From positions 57,120,240 through 57,184,239 of the forward strand of contig CM036762.1 of assembly GCA_020796225.1 (NCBI GenBank): a stretch of 64,000 nucleotides of DNA, in the 5' to 3' direction. Source of the stretch: Arion vulgaris. Lineage: Eukaryota > Mollusca > Gastropoda > Stylommatophora > Arionidae. Position numbers and translations under genes: made by a program. The notes below the pieces were generated by a model. The model was given only the letters and a program-made list of their open reading frames with translations. It made no database searches and had not been told where the DNA came from. How positions within the stretch are numbered: the stretch's first letter is position 1; each line of letters starts with the position of its first letter. Positions 1 through 11,300 of the stretch are shown piece by piece.

Positions 1-27
1 TTGAAAAATGGGTGGCAGCGAAAGTGT

Positions 28-247
28 TAACCACTCTTTGTGATTTGTATGTGATCTGAGCCTAAGAGGATTGTATATTATGCCAGTTACGCCAGTACGT
101 TAGGCCAGCACATTGATTTCTGCAACACTTCTTATTTACTAGGGTAGCTTCTCTATGCACCTACCTCAGTTGCCTCTTATGACATGCCTTGTAGGTAGCA
201 GTGTTACTATTCTTTGTTCCCCTTACGGTCCTTGGCAACACACTGGT
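28..247 (-). mobile_element. SINE family C copy
   Basis: Family C is defined here by a GTCGTAAGAGGCGACT core, a CGTCGCAGAAATCGGATGTG segment, GCGCATAACTGGCACA and a CACAAAGAGTGGTTAA 3' domain. This diverged copy is in reverse orientation and has lost its GAA tail. Confidence 0.65.
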
Positions 248-344
248 ATGTGCCCTGTTTTGTATATTTCATCACACAATTCTGTAATTGTGCTTATGTC
301 AAAATCCTGCAGAGCTTCTATCATTGTTTTTTTTTTTTGGTTGC

Positions 345-500
345 TAAGTCCTTTACTTGGAGGTCTAAATTACAAGTACCTCTGAGTCAGAGTAAGCTAA
401 CCTGAATTGTGAAGGGCACAGGTGAAAAGGAAACCTTCACTCAAAAATCAGTTGGAGGTACCATGACTACTCTTGAATTCATAGAGAGTGAACGAAGAAA
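345..500 (+). mobile_element. SINE family I fragment
   Basis: The stretch matches the middle and end of the fuller copy at 11806-12115, sharing TTACAAGTAC and the following AGTAAGCTAACCTGAATTG-like block. Its head is missing. Confidence 0.5.
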
Positions 501-1140
501 ATAAAATCAGTTCATTTAAACTACTGTAGCTATGTAGATTGATGACTGACAAAATAACAACTAATGAGAACAAGAAATTATAACAAACTTAGATTATGGC
601 TCTTAATAAAATGTATGTATATGGCTCATAGTGTCTTGATTCTTCACAAGTCATAATAAAATACATTATAGATGATATTATCCATTTGTGTATTTTTTTA
701 AATTTTATGGATTCCATGTATCATATAGAGATTTTTCAATTGTTTATAGTGGGTATTGTATTAATACTTTTTCAGTTGCTCTTCTGACTCTGAGCATCAG
801 ACAACTGATACCACATTGCCTAAAGTTTAGAATGGTGAGTTTGTTGTCCCAACTTTGCACTCCGTTGCATAATGTATAAAAATAATCAACGTTATCTCTT
901 GAATAAACTTTTGTAGCTTACATCAGGTTTTTTTGTTTTTATCGCATGAGTTTGCCTTAGTTATATCCACATACATTCAGAAGTCTAATATTGGGCCATA
1001 TAACTGACAGCGAAACCCAGAGTTAGTTTGAGTTGGGAGGCTGGATTTTACTATACTTGATAGAATCACTGCAATGCGCTTTTTTTTTTTAATTTGTCCC
1101 AATTCTATGAGTCTGGTTATTTATTGATGAAAAATATTAA
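501..1140. other. AT-rich DNA without recognised features
   Basis: I see no exon or repeat here that I can support. GTGAGT at 835 after an open 60-base stretch is splice-like, but it does not carry the S15 helix-1/2 residues expected of an upstream MRPS15 exon. Confidence 0.4.
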
Positions 1141-1147
1141 TAATACC

Positions 1148-1274
1148 GATATTCCTTATTGTTAAACTGAACTTGTTACATAATATAACCTTGATTTAAC
1201 ATGTTGTGTGGTTGATATTCCTTATTGTTAAACTGAACTTGTTACATAATATAACCTTGATTTAACATGTGTTG
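1148..1274 (+). repeat. 66-bp tandem duplication
   Basis: Two near-identical copies begin at 1148 and 1214 (GATATTCCTTATTGTTAAAC). They lie in intronic DNA upstream of the first visible MRPS15 exon. Confidence 0.85.
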
Positions 1275-1719
1275 TTTTTAAAATGAATTCCTCTATATAC
1301 AACAATAATGAAATGCTAGGTCATGTGACGGTTGGAGTCTTATTTCCAAGAATTTTTACGTGAGTCTTCTGGTCGTGTGTGTTTATAGTTGGCTGTATTA
1401 TATAACTAACTCCTGACAGGTCTAACCAAGAGGAACAGACTAAAGTTGAAAGGCCAAATAACATCCCCCCACCACCCACCCTGTCTTTCAAGCCCCAGTT
1501 GGAGCATAGACACTCAACTAACTCATGCTATTTCATGGTTAGCTGAGTTTTGTACCAGATGAGATGGCCAGCCCCAAGCCAAACCCGATAACACTGAGGA
1601 TCGTTTTTCTTAGATTTAAAATAATTTTCTGTTAATTATGTCAAAATTGTATATTTCCTATTACAATCTGTGACATCTTACAATCAAAGTAATATAGTGT
1701 TTTTGTGTGATTTTTGCAG

Positions 1720-3991
1720 GATAAGGTCAAGAAAACCGTGCTGGTAAGATGCATCGGTTCCAGGAGAAAATTACTGACTCAACTGAGATCAGTAGACCAT
1801 GAGAGATTTGAATGGCTGCTTAGGGAGCTCAAGATACGCTATGTGATCCCTAGAGACCATGAAGAATACAAAGGTTGGAAGCATAATAAGCGAGTGGCCA
1901 CACAGGATGAAGCAGCAACACAACAGAAAACAAAGTTGGAAGAACTGAAGGTATTATCTCATAATATCAGACATGAGGATGTAGTGATTACAGTTTGTTC
2001 TTTGGGTTCATACTCTAAATAATAGAAATACAAGTTAGAGTTGATGTGGTAAAACTAGGCACCGTGGGTTGCTACAAGTTAGAGTTGATGTAGTAAAATT
2101 GGGCTCCGTGGGTTGCTGCAAGTTAGAGTTGATGTGGTAAAACTGAGCACCGTGGGTTGCTGCAAGTTATGGTTGATGTAGTAAAACTGGGCACCGTGGG
2201 TCGCTACAAGTTAGAGTTGATGTGATAAAACTGGACACCATGGGTCGCTGCAAGTTAGAGTTGATGTGATAAAACTGGGCACCGTGGGTCGCTACAAGTT
2301 ACGGTTGATGTAGTAAAATGGGCACCGTGGTTCGCTGCAAGTTAGAGTTGATGTAGTAAAACTAGGCACTAAGGGTCGCTGCCCTGAAAGAAAATAGCAA
2401 CCCACTGCCTTGTGGGTTTTGGCTGGAGACAGTCAAAGGCTAGCGGAAGAAGCAAATCCGCATACAATAGCTGGCTGAAATCGAACACCCCACCGAAGGA
2501 TAAGCAACTGTACTCAAATAGGTGCTGAAGGTTTGGTGCACGTACATTACGTTCTGATGTTTGGCTGTTTATATATCACAAAGAGAATGATAAAAACAAG
2601 CCTAGAACAATCGAAGAAGAAGAATCACAGTTCAAATTCATATCACATTCATAGTTCGTTTGACACTATCACTGGCTAAAAAGTCCAAAAAAGAGTAATT
2701 TTGGACATCACTATTCATCAGCTACGTCGTCCATTTTGAAAATTTTTGTTTACTTACGGAAAATCTGACTTTTACCGGTGTGTGTTAGATCCGCCATTTT
2801 GGAGAGCTCGCTCGAAACAATAGGGAAGTAGTACGTCATGGGACCCCGTTTGCAAGCGATACTCCCGCTTAAAAAGACATCATCGACGGCACATATCTGC
2901 CGAGAAAAGTCGGGGCGGCAGTGAAGGGAGTTGGTATTTCGCCGACTGTTGTCGTCGGTGGCAGCGAAAGTGTTAAGAGCTCTTCGTTTGCTGACATATT
3001 TGGCCAGAAAATTTGCAGAATTCTTCTTAGACATTTATTTTGAAATGTTTCACATGAATTATTAGGTTGAAATTATACGAGTCCAAATATTTTTTGTTTT
3101 CTTTTACCATATTAAATTATTTTTATGCAAATTAGATTAGAGGTGGGAGCGTCACATTGGAGGCTACTTAAAACTAATATAGAAGAGGTTTCCAACTAGA
3201 AAAATGTTAGTAAATTATGATCTTTAGTCTTGTCACCAGTTGGAAAAACTGATGGTTAATGTTTCTTTAAGTCTAGCTTTTTGATTAGTGTAGTCAAGGG
3301 TTACGTATATATGTGTGGAATATGCAAATGTTTGGTTAGTGTAGTCAAGGGTTATGTATATACATGTAGAATATGCAAATGTTTGGTTGTTGTGGTGAAG
3401 GGCGTATGTATATATGTGTGGAATACGCGAATGTTTGGTTTTAAAAAGTTAATTGCATATCCTTTACAGGACTTTGCGAATCAACCCCAGCTTTTTAACG
3501 CTGTTAGGAATTTTTCTAGGCATTATTACATCAAGTAGTTTGCCATTGCTTTCTGAATGGGTGGTGCCATCATCCTTTTGTAAAAATCCATGCGAAACAA
3601 TCTGCAACCAAACTGTCGACAGCGTGATTCGAACTCAGAACGTCAGGGTTAATAGACTGAGTCACTACCCCCTAAACCACAGATGCCACCAAATGTTTGG
3701 TTAGTGTAGTCAAATGGTATTTATATACATGTGAAATATGTAAACTGCTATTTACAGGTGACAGCAACAATGTTCTTATTATTTCTGTTGCAGGCACAAT
3801 TTGAAGTCGAGAAACAAGTATTTTTTCAGTACAAGGCAAAAGTCATGGCAGAGATGGAAGAAGATCTTAAAAAGTTTGGGCTTAGTGAGAGCTTCTTGAG
3901 GCAACAGCTAGAGAAAGATAAGATAGCTGCAGAAAGGTTGAAAAGGCAACAGTACTGGGAGCAGATCAGAGCCAGTCGTGAGAAGGCGTGA
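1720..3991 (+). CDS. MRPS15: Mitochondrial ribosomal protein uS15m, last two coding exons (partial)
   Basis: The exons are 1720-1950 and 3794-3991, with TGA at 3989-3991. Both junctions are GT-AG: acceptor TTTTTGCAG before 1720, donor GTATTA at 1951, acceptor GTTGCAG before 3794. Both exons are phase 0 and join in frame to about 142 residues. The first exon matches the C-terminal half of the S15 fold: an Asp at the usual end of helix 2, then the basic SRRKLLTQLR segment, HERFEWLL and LKIRYV, which parallel the bacterial RRKLLDYLKRKD...RLGLR pattern. The second exon is a charged helix or coiled-coil extension, as expected for metazoan mitochondrial forms. S15 binds small-subunit rRNA, so the protein acts in the mitochondrial matrix ribosome. 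The N-terminal exons were not found and probably lie left of the window. Family identity is seen in sequence; location and role are family knowledge. Confidence 0.85.
2029..2382 (+). repeat. 44-bp minisatellite, about 8 copies
   Basis: The unit begins CAAGTTAGAGTTGATGTGGT and ends GCACCGTGGGTTGCT. Copies differ by one to four bases (GTGGTAA/GTAGTAA; GGTT/GGTC). It lies just inside the last MRPS15 intron. Confidence 0.9.
2755..2965. promoter_or_regulatory. CpG-rich patch, candidate promoter
   Basis: About 18 CpGs occur in roughly 210 bases, while the flanks are AT-rich with few CpGs. The patch contains a CCGCCATTTTG YY1-type motif (2791-2801) and TACGTCAT (CRE-like, near 2833). Its right end runs into sequence resembling SINE family I, so part of the CpG content may come from a repeat. 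Confidence 0.35.
2758..2797 (-). CDS. Candidate antisense first coding exon inside the last MRPS15 intron
   Basis: On the minus strand an ATG in the strong context CCAAAATGGCGG (a YY1-like motif often found at housekeeping starts) opens 13 codons plus one base, MADLTHTGKSQIF. It ends at a consensus donor GTAAGT (plus-strand 2752-2757). The flanking DNA is unusually rich in CpG and contains a CRE-like ACGTCA. No downstream exon was identified, and the frame is also open upstream through repeat-like DNA. This is an inference from start context, donor and composition only. Confidence 0.3.
3280..3440 (+). repeat. 51-bp tandem repeat, 3 copies plus a displaced partial
   Basis: Three units beginning TTAGTGTAGTCAAGGGT are followed, after a SINE insertion at 3441-3691, by a further partial unit at 3700-3750. 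The SINE therefore split the array. Confidence 0.8.
3441..3691 (-). mobile_element. SINE family D, full copy with 11-bp target duplication
   Basis: Family D has a tRNA-like head: box A near GTGGYTTAGGGGTTAGTGA and box B GTTCGAATCACGC. A GTTCAGAAAGCAATGGCAAA core follows, then an AACAGCGTTAAAAAGCTGGG 3' domain. AATGTTTGGTT flanks this copy at 3430-3440 and 3692-3702. Confidence 0.85.
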
Positions 3992-5290
3992 TATTAATAT
4001 TTCTGACAAACTTAACAGTAAAAGCTGAGGCAAATTCACTAATGTGGATAATGACAAATAATTAAAAAAATGATTTAGAAGTAGATAATAATACAACAAT
4101 GAAGATCCAAGATATAGGCACACAGATTGTTATAGACACATTTTTGTTTCCTTCAGTGTAGACTCACATGTCAACATGAATATGCTCACAAAAGTCAGTG
4201 ATCAGCTTGAGAATGTTTTTTTCTTCACCTAGCATTGCATGGAATGGTATTAGTGACTAACATATAATTCTCTCCATTTCTCGTATGGTCTGCACATGTT
4301 CTGTGTTACAGTCTCGCATGTCTTATGTTCCTATCTTTAGTTTGTTGTCGAGAAGTATTCATCTGTTGCGACCTATGTAAAGTCGGAAGATCATTATGTT
4401 TGTTTGTTTTATTACTGCCTGTAGAGACGTTAGTTTTTAATGATGTTTGACACTTCAAGGACCTTATTAAGAAAAGGGTTGATGTGTTTTGGTTTTTATG
4501 AAAGTGCCTCCTGTGACAAAACACGCAGTGTGTACATTTACTGTGAGAACATTTCTTTACAAATGAATCCTTGAAGTCAACCGAAACGACCTACCATAGA
4601 ACCACCATATTCTCTACACACACCTACACATTTTCCCCATTTAATATTGTTTTCTTCTATAACAGACTCCATTATGTTATCGATGTCTATAAATCACACA
4701 TAACCGATTAGATATGCATCGTTGTGGTTATCAGAAGCTTCATCTAACTGAATAGCTACATTTTTGGAATCAATTTATCATTAATATTGTCAGTTATATC
4801 GAGCATCTTGTGATGTTCTGTAGTTATAAATTAATTATAAATTGCTAAAATAAGAGTAAGTATGGCACGTTGTTCAATTTTGTCCAAACCATGCTGATAC
4901 CCTTGATCGAACTCTATACCACTCATGGTATCCATGACGCACAATTTGAAAACCCCTGTTGTAAAAAAAAACTTACTTTACTATTGACCTTATTTGCTTA
5001 TTGTCAAAGTTAAACCCTTTTATACTGTAAAACTTCTTTGATTAACAATTTCAAACTGTATTATATTGAGAAGGATTTATATGACATCTTCATTTTTAGT
5101 TATATGTTATATATATATGTTATGGTTAATAAAAATATATTTGTCAGCATGATAGAAGTCTTATTTGATTTTGTATTGTGTTTCTTGTCACATTTTATTT
5201 TTATTATAAATTCCATTAGTCCCCTTTGTGACTGCTTTCAACTCTCTCCATTCATTTCATAATTTGAAAGCTTTCTTTGTGGGGAAATTA
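3992..5290. other. Intergenic AT-rich DNA after MRPS15
   Basis: Apart from the presumed MRPS15 3' UTR I see no coding exon or recognised repeat. AATAAA near 5128 is too far downstream to assign with confidence. Confidence 0.4.
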
Positions 5291-5480
5291 GTTCAGACTA
5301 ATAAATACAATTTCTCGCAGCTTTTTCAGACCTACGGGTATGAGATGCCTGTCACTTCACATTTCTAATACCTAGTGTGCAGGCGGTATGAAGAGTAATT
5401 CCTTTCCTCATGCCTGGAACATTGAGTGTGTTGTTGAACCCACACCTGTCTGAGTCGATAGGCAAAAACTTATTCACTAT
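5290..5480 (-). mobile_element. SINE family H fragment
   Basis: It shares CTTTTCAGACC, GCCTGTCACTTCA and CCTAGTGTGCAG with the stretch at 37535-37690. The two copies define an old, diverged interspersed repeat. Confidence 0.5.
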
Positions 5481-5715
5481 GCTAATCTGTCCCACAAGCT
5501 AAGACTACTCACAGCAAGTTGAAATTTGCATTACAAGTTGTAGTTTATGCACTTGCTTCCTAGACGAGTGGTCTCGATTCAATCTCTAGTTGGGAGGAAT
5601 TTCTTTTGACTGCATATGACTCAAGTTGACTCGCCCTCACTTTACTGCTAGAGAGACAGTGGAATATAAAGACAGCTGTCATGATATTTGCTATATTATC
5701 CATCATGTCTTCTGT

Positions 5716-6051
5716 TGCCGTCACACTGCTACCGGGTTGTTGTCCAGTGTCATGTTTTTCTGTTTTTGTCTTGTGCTGTTCTGGTGGCTTGGGTGATTGT
5801 TATTTTTGCTCTTTGACACGATTCTCCTATGCCATCTAACCATCTTTTCATGGTCTTCCTCTCACCTTCTTTCCTGATGTTCTGTTGTAGAAGACTATGT
5901 ATACTGTGGAGTTTGGATGTATTCTTATTAAGTGGCCAAACCACTTCATTCTTTGTTTCTCAATGTAATCCAAATAAGGTTCTGTGCCAACTTTCTTATA
6001 CTGATATTGGTGACTCTGTCTTTTCTGGTGTTGGTAACTTTTTGCAGGCAC
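5716..6051 (-). mobile_element. LINE C-terminal fragment (family of 38405-39716)
   Basis: Minus-strand frames read KKVGTEPYLDYIEKQRMKWF then GHLIRIHPNSTVY, and after a frame break MKRWLDGIGESCQRAKITIT. These are the conserved C-terminal segments of the same reverse-transcriptase family as the intronic LINE at 38405. It is 5'-truncated and frame-broken. Confidence 0.8.
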
Positions 6052-6054
6052 CAC

Positions 6055-6140
6055 ATTTCACATTATCCATCATGTACCGTTAGTTTAGGAAAAATACAAA
6101 CCTAGCACTGTATTCGCCAATATATAACATGGTATGAGGA
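6055..6140 (+). mobile_element. SINE family E 3' fragment
   Basis: It matches the 3' end of the copy at 60300-60560 (ATACA..CCTA.CACTGTATT and the TATATA.CA.GGTATGA end). Confidence 0.45.
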
Positions 6141-6289
6141 CAGGTAATTGATGTTATTTTATAACATCTCAATAGACCTACTAGAACATGCTGGGGAGCA
6201 AACGTCATAAATATCGAGCACATACATGATATATATAAGACCAACAAAGCATACTATTAGAAAAACTCCCATTCACAAAGTCACTAAGA

Positions 6290-6640
6290 TAATCAAAAAT
6301 CCCCTGCCACATCAAATGGACAGAAAAACGCTTTAAAGACACTCTTAAAGTGTCTCTGAAATGCTTTGATATAGACAATACGTGCTGGGAATCCCTTGCG
6401 CAAGATCGCCAAATGTGGCGCTGTAACAACACAAGAGGAACCCGAATAGCTGAGAATCATCGTATTGTTGAGTCACAGAGAAAACGAGCAGTGCGAATAG
6501 ACAGAGCACGCACATGTCTAACCTTGATCATGTATGCCCCACCTGTAGTCGGGGATTCTGTTCTAGGATTGAAAGATTGTTGTCATCATCGCTTGCGATG
6601 GACGGCTATTATTATTATTATTATGTTCGCAATTTTTCTT
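6290..6640 (+). mobile_element. LINE 3' end with C-terminal zinc-finger remnant
   Basis: The frame KWTEKRFKDTLKVSLKCFDI, then WESLAQDRQMWRC, is the usual C-terminal signature of a non-LTR ORF2. It is followed by a damaged CPTC...SRIGL zinc-finger region and an (ATT)n tail at 6609-6623. A second copy is nested at 45353-45621. Confidence 0.75.
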
Positions 6641-7142
6641 AATGGATGTAATAGCTATAAAAGCAGTCTGTGATTGAGGTGGCACAGCAATTCATTCCTC
6701 TCCTGGTTCGATTCTGGAAGGTTCACATATTTTTCCAAGGGTGTCTTCTGCCTGACTCGGCCGTGGTCTGCTTATCGTGAGTCTACTCTCTTTCTCTTTA
6801 ATGAGTGGATGGGATGTCATTTAGGAGATGTTCCTTGTTTGCGTTGAAATTTAGATATGATCAAACCCTCCAAGTTTCAATTCTGTGATCAATAGTGGGG
6901 AGATCAAGAAGGAATCTCCTTGCCACTCCTGGTGTATTGTCGGTGCATCCCAATTATTTTTCGTTGAAAACCAGGGCTGTCCCGGAAAACCAGGGCGTCT
7001 GGCAACCATCGGAGGAAGCAGTTTTTGTTTCCAGTGAAGTGACCTTGTCTCGGTTTACCAAGCAATGCACCGTGAAATGTGCTCTTGATTTATTTGTGCT
7101 GATTTGCAATAATGCATTTAATCTCCATTTTATAGTTGTTGT

Positions 7143-7305
7143 CAGTGGCGGCTCGCCATTATGGGCCACTAGGGCCGGGCCCCACCAAAAATAATGTGTA
7201 ACGTATTTATTATTTTATAAATTAAAACCTAACAACCAAAAACCATGATTTTTCCGATAATTTGTGTCTGGCCCCACCAGCAAAGATGATCGCGAGCCGC
7301 CACTG
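7143..7305 (-). mobile_element. hAT-type MITE, copy 1
   Basis: The element is 163 bp with terminal CAGTGGCGGCTCG inverted repeats. A perfect 8-bp target duplication, GTTGTTGT, flanks it (7135-7142 and 7306-7313). It has no coding capacity; its length and 8-bp duplication are typical of hAT non-autonomous elements. Confidence 0.85.
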
Positions 7306-7329
7306 GTTGTTGTCATTACTCATTTACTT

Positions 7330-8046
7330 TATTGGTTATTGGTTACTAAACTGACGTCATTGCACTCCGGGCAAACCCATAGGTGCTCAGTCTCCCCAAC
7401 AGATATCGAAGAGTATGCATACTGATGGTTCCTGTGGCTCGCTGATTAAACACACCTCTCACTCTGCCTCTCAGGCATCCAGTTCGACTTGAACAACGGG
7501 TAACTCCAAACTGCTTAAATCGCTTGATCGATTCAACATCGATTCTAGTGTCCTCATCCAACAGACGGTCGCGAAGAGACCGAAGAATATCCCCTTATCC
7601 ATCTTCAACTCCCCAACAATCGATGCTGTTGATGCAAGCCTGACCGCTCTTTCATTACCGTATACACCCGCATGCCCAGGACAGTATATCCACGTAAGCC
7701 GCTGGAGGTTAGAAACTTCTATAGACGACATCCACTCATACCGAAACCTGCCCTTCTGGATCTTGTGAAGCATCGACTGAGAGTCAGATACAACAACTGC
7801 CCCAGTAAATGAAGTCCCAGAAATCCAATGGAGGGCAGCAGTAACGGCCTCAACCTCCATTCTCAAACTAGAAGTAGTTGTCCTGTATGCCCCACTTCGC
7901 TCTGCAACAACCCTACCATGCGCATTAGCCAAGAAACCCCAGCCGGATTTCTCACCACGTTGAACCGACCCATCAGTATATACAACAACATCATCATCCC
8001 TTGCATTATCTTCTATCAGCTGCTTAACTGCGAGATCAGCCTTCAT
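7330..8046 (-). pseudogene. LINE RNase H domain and 3' end (I-like clade), inactivated
   Basis: The minus-strand frame from 8046 has RNase H motifs in order: VVVYTDGS, MEVEAV, VVSDSQS and CPGHAGVYGNERA. The usual final Asp of ERAD reads Val here, so the active site is incomplete. A frame break near 7560 separates the C-terminal TGCLRGRVRGVFNQR segment. Relatives lie at 45235-45930, 49430-49690, 17750-18300, 35250-35830 and 51930-52260. Confidence 0.85.
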
Positions 8047-8210
8047 GTTGCATCAAACAGATGGTAGCATGATGAACTATCTCAACGTTATCATTACTCT
8101 TGGAAGAGAATGTACTCATTTACTTACTACGAGTATACAGTTCCTTTGCAGTCAATTTTAATCATTTCTATTTACTCGTATCTTACAAGCATACTTTTCA
8201 TTTAACCGTA

Positions 8211-8218
8211 ACTTCCGG
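8211..8218 (-). promoter_or_regulatory. ETS/GABP-type motif in the inferred SNIP1 promoter
   Basis: ACTTCCGG on the plus strand is the complement of the ETS core CCGGAAGT, common in housekeeping promoters. It lies about 140 bases upstream of the inferred SNIP1 start codon. A short uORF (ATG at 8323, TAG at 8335) lies between them. Confidence 0.4.
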
Positions 8219-8353
8219 TTTGGAAACTCCGTGTAAAATAGTAAACTTGTGCTTGTCTTATTGCCGGATGATTTACACTTAATCTACAGTGACTACAGCA
8301 GTGTCTGGACATTTGTTAATAAATGTTTATGTGTTAGTAGACACTATTTAAGA

Positions 8354-11300
8354 ATGGTAAGTGATCATATTTTTCGGCATCACTCTTTGTATGTTGTTTA
8401 TATTTTTAAAAAAACTTTGTCAAATCGTTTGATCAAATGAAATTGAAACATGAAGATGCTGAGCTCTCTATCCTAAATCTTATAACAACTATCTATCCGT
8501 ATGGCGTATCGTCGTATCGAAAACGTATAATTCTAATTCAATTCATCATCATATCATTTGTTTATTTAGTCGATGTATGACTATCTCGTCTTAATCTTAA
8601 ATCTAGTCTCATAAGTGTCTGTGTTGTGTGTCCTAATGTAATGCCATAAGTGTGTATGTCGAGTTTCGTATTGAAGAAGTGAAAATCACTGACAAGCCAG
8701 GGATGAATCTCAATCTGATTCATCATTAGTAAATCATTATTCATTGAGTCATAGTCATTACTATATTTTATACATTTAATTTTTAATAGTATACTATATA
8801 AGTTGAATTTAATTTAAGATCAAGAGGGAAATGAACTCATTTCACTGATAATAAGACTCATAATTATAACAACAAGCAAGCTGCAAAGCTCTCTCCGACA
8901 CATCGTTGACCCTAGTTATTTATACTATTTATAGTATAGTACTACTTAGTTCACCAGACCTATTCAACTTATATAGCAAAAACATAATGAGATCTGTAGA
9001 AGAAAAGACAGGAATAGCAGTCGGTGGACAAAATATAAACAACCTAAGATATACTGATGACACAATTCTCATGGCTACAAATGAACAAAATCTGCAAGAC
9101 TTGATAGACATACTAGTGAGAGAAAGTGAAAAGAAAGGATTAAGCATGAATATAAAGAAAACAGAGGTTATGGTTGTCTCCAAGAAACACCAACATGTAA
9201 TATCAAAACAAATAACAACACTGAAACAAGTCTCGATTCAAGTATCTGGGAACATTCCTAACATCAGATGGAAGATGTACAACAGAGATTAGGAGTAGAA
9301 TAGCTCAAGCGAAAGCAGCTTTTATGAAAATGAAGAACACCTATGCGTGAACTCACTATAATGACATTTGCAAAATGAGTACCCAGTGCTATATTGAACC
9401 AATACTTATGTATGGCAGCGAATCATGGACAATGAACAAACAATCAATACGATCATTGGAAGCCACAGAGATGTGGTTTTACAGAAGAATGTTGAAATTC
9501 CATGGACAGCAAAGAAAACAAAGTGGAGGTTTTAAATCAGGTCTGCACACACAAAAACCTTATCAAAAGAATAAGAATCCGACAATCAAGGTTCTTCGGG
9601 CATATAATGGAAGAGAAGGTTTGAGAACATTTGGTGACTACAGGTAAAATTCAGGGAAGGAGAGATCGTGGAAGACAGAGGGAGAAGATGTTGGAAGGCC
9701 TGACATCATGGTTCGACAAAATATCGACGTCAGAACTGATTACATGCACCAAGCAAAGAGAGTTGTGGAGAGACATGATCGCCTACTCCGGCAGGCACGG
9801 CACTTGATTGATTGATACTTAGGTACTTTTAGTAACTTACTACTACAAGTACTAGTCAATCAATTAATAGTATTTAGTAATGCATTGAAAGTTGAGGTCG
9901 GGAGTACAGAATACAAGCCTCATTATGATGAATTTTCATTATATCTTCTTCGAACGCTCCATATCGAGCGATTGTACGTTGTGCCACTTATGCGCCTACA
10001 AGTAGGCCAGCACATCCGTTTTCTGCGATTCTTTTTTAACTTTTTGTTTACTAGGGTAGCATCTCATCAGTCACCTCTTACGACATGCATTGTAGGTTTC
10101 AGCGGTACTATTGTTTGCTTCCATTGCGGGCCCTGGCACCACACAGGCGGTATATGACATCAAAGTGGAGTTGTGGAAGGAAGAAAATGTGCTGTAGAAA
10201 TACAGAGAGAAGTTCGATTTGTTATGTTGAAATACAAGAATTTAGTTACTGTCACTGTATGAGTTACTGAAAAAGTATAGATAAAAGATTATCATCATCA
10301 AACAGCTTGTCCTGTGCAGAACTTTGCCACCTTAACAGTCCTTCAGAATTTCTCTCTCTCATAGGCCAGACGTCCTGCCTCTGCAACGGTCATGCTCAAT
10401 CCATCAGTTAAATCCTGAATTTATCTTCTCCGTGGTCTTCTTCTCGTCTTTGCCGGGATGCATCCTACCATGATGGTTTTCTCAAGCCCTTTGTGTCTCT
10501 TTATATATCCAAAATACTGTAATTGTCTCATTCTTATTTGTAACATCAGACAAGATAAAAGATACATATTTTCTATCATACATAAACTTGATTTTGTAAG
10601 AATAAAAAGTTGAATTTAATGAAGGAAATATCTGTTTTACGTTATGCATTACATTAGTAAGAAAATACAAGTTTTTATTTTTCTTTCTTACCAGAAGCAC
10701 CACAGGAAACATAGTCCAGATTCTTCAGACAGTGGTGAACACAAAAGAAAGAAACATCACAAACGACAGCGTAGTGTGAGCCCTTCTGATGAGGAAGACC
10801 ATGAGGTGAAACATAAACATCATAGAGAAAAGGAGAAACGCTCACGACATCAAGCAAGTAATGATGAAGAAAGGAACAGTCACAGGTCTAGACGGAATCA
10901 CCCCAACCCTAATCAGGATGCAGTATTTGATCCCAACATACGGATTAAACAAGAGAAAGATGCAGACAACCTCACACAGCAGCAGAAGGAAAGAGCTAAA
11001 TATAATAAACGTAGGAGAGAACAAAGAAGAGAACGAGAAGTAGAAGGTGATTTTGGCTTGAACACAGAGACTGTTGTGAAGACAGAAGGTGGAGAGGAAA
11101 ATGAAACAACAGAAGACAGACAAAAACCAAATTTAGCATTGTCAGGGAAGCTAACAGAAGACACAAACACATTCCGAGGTGTTGTTATCAAATACAATGA
11201 ACCTCCTGAAGCTATGAAACCAAAGAGAAGGTGGCGTCTTTACCCGTTCAAAGGAGAAGAACCGTTACCAGTTCTTCATATACACAGACAAAGTGCTTTT

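Noticed and set aside
781..840. Open block ending in GTGAGT as an upstream MRPS15 exon
   Set aside because: Its only open frame (ALLTLSIRQLIPHCLKFRM) lacks the helix-2 and His/Lys residues expected before the S15 segment, and the only other frames have stops.
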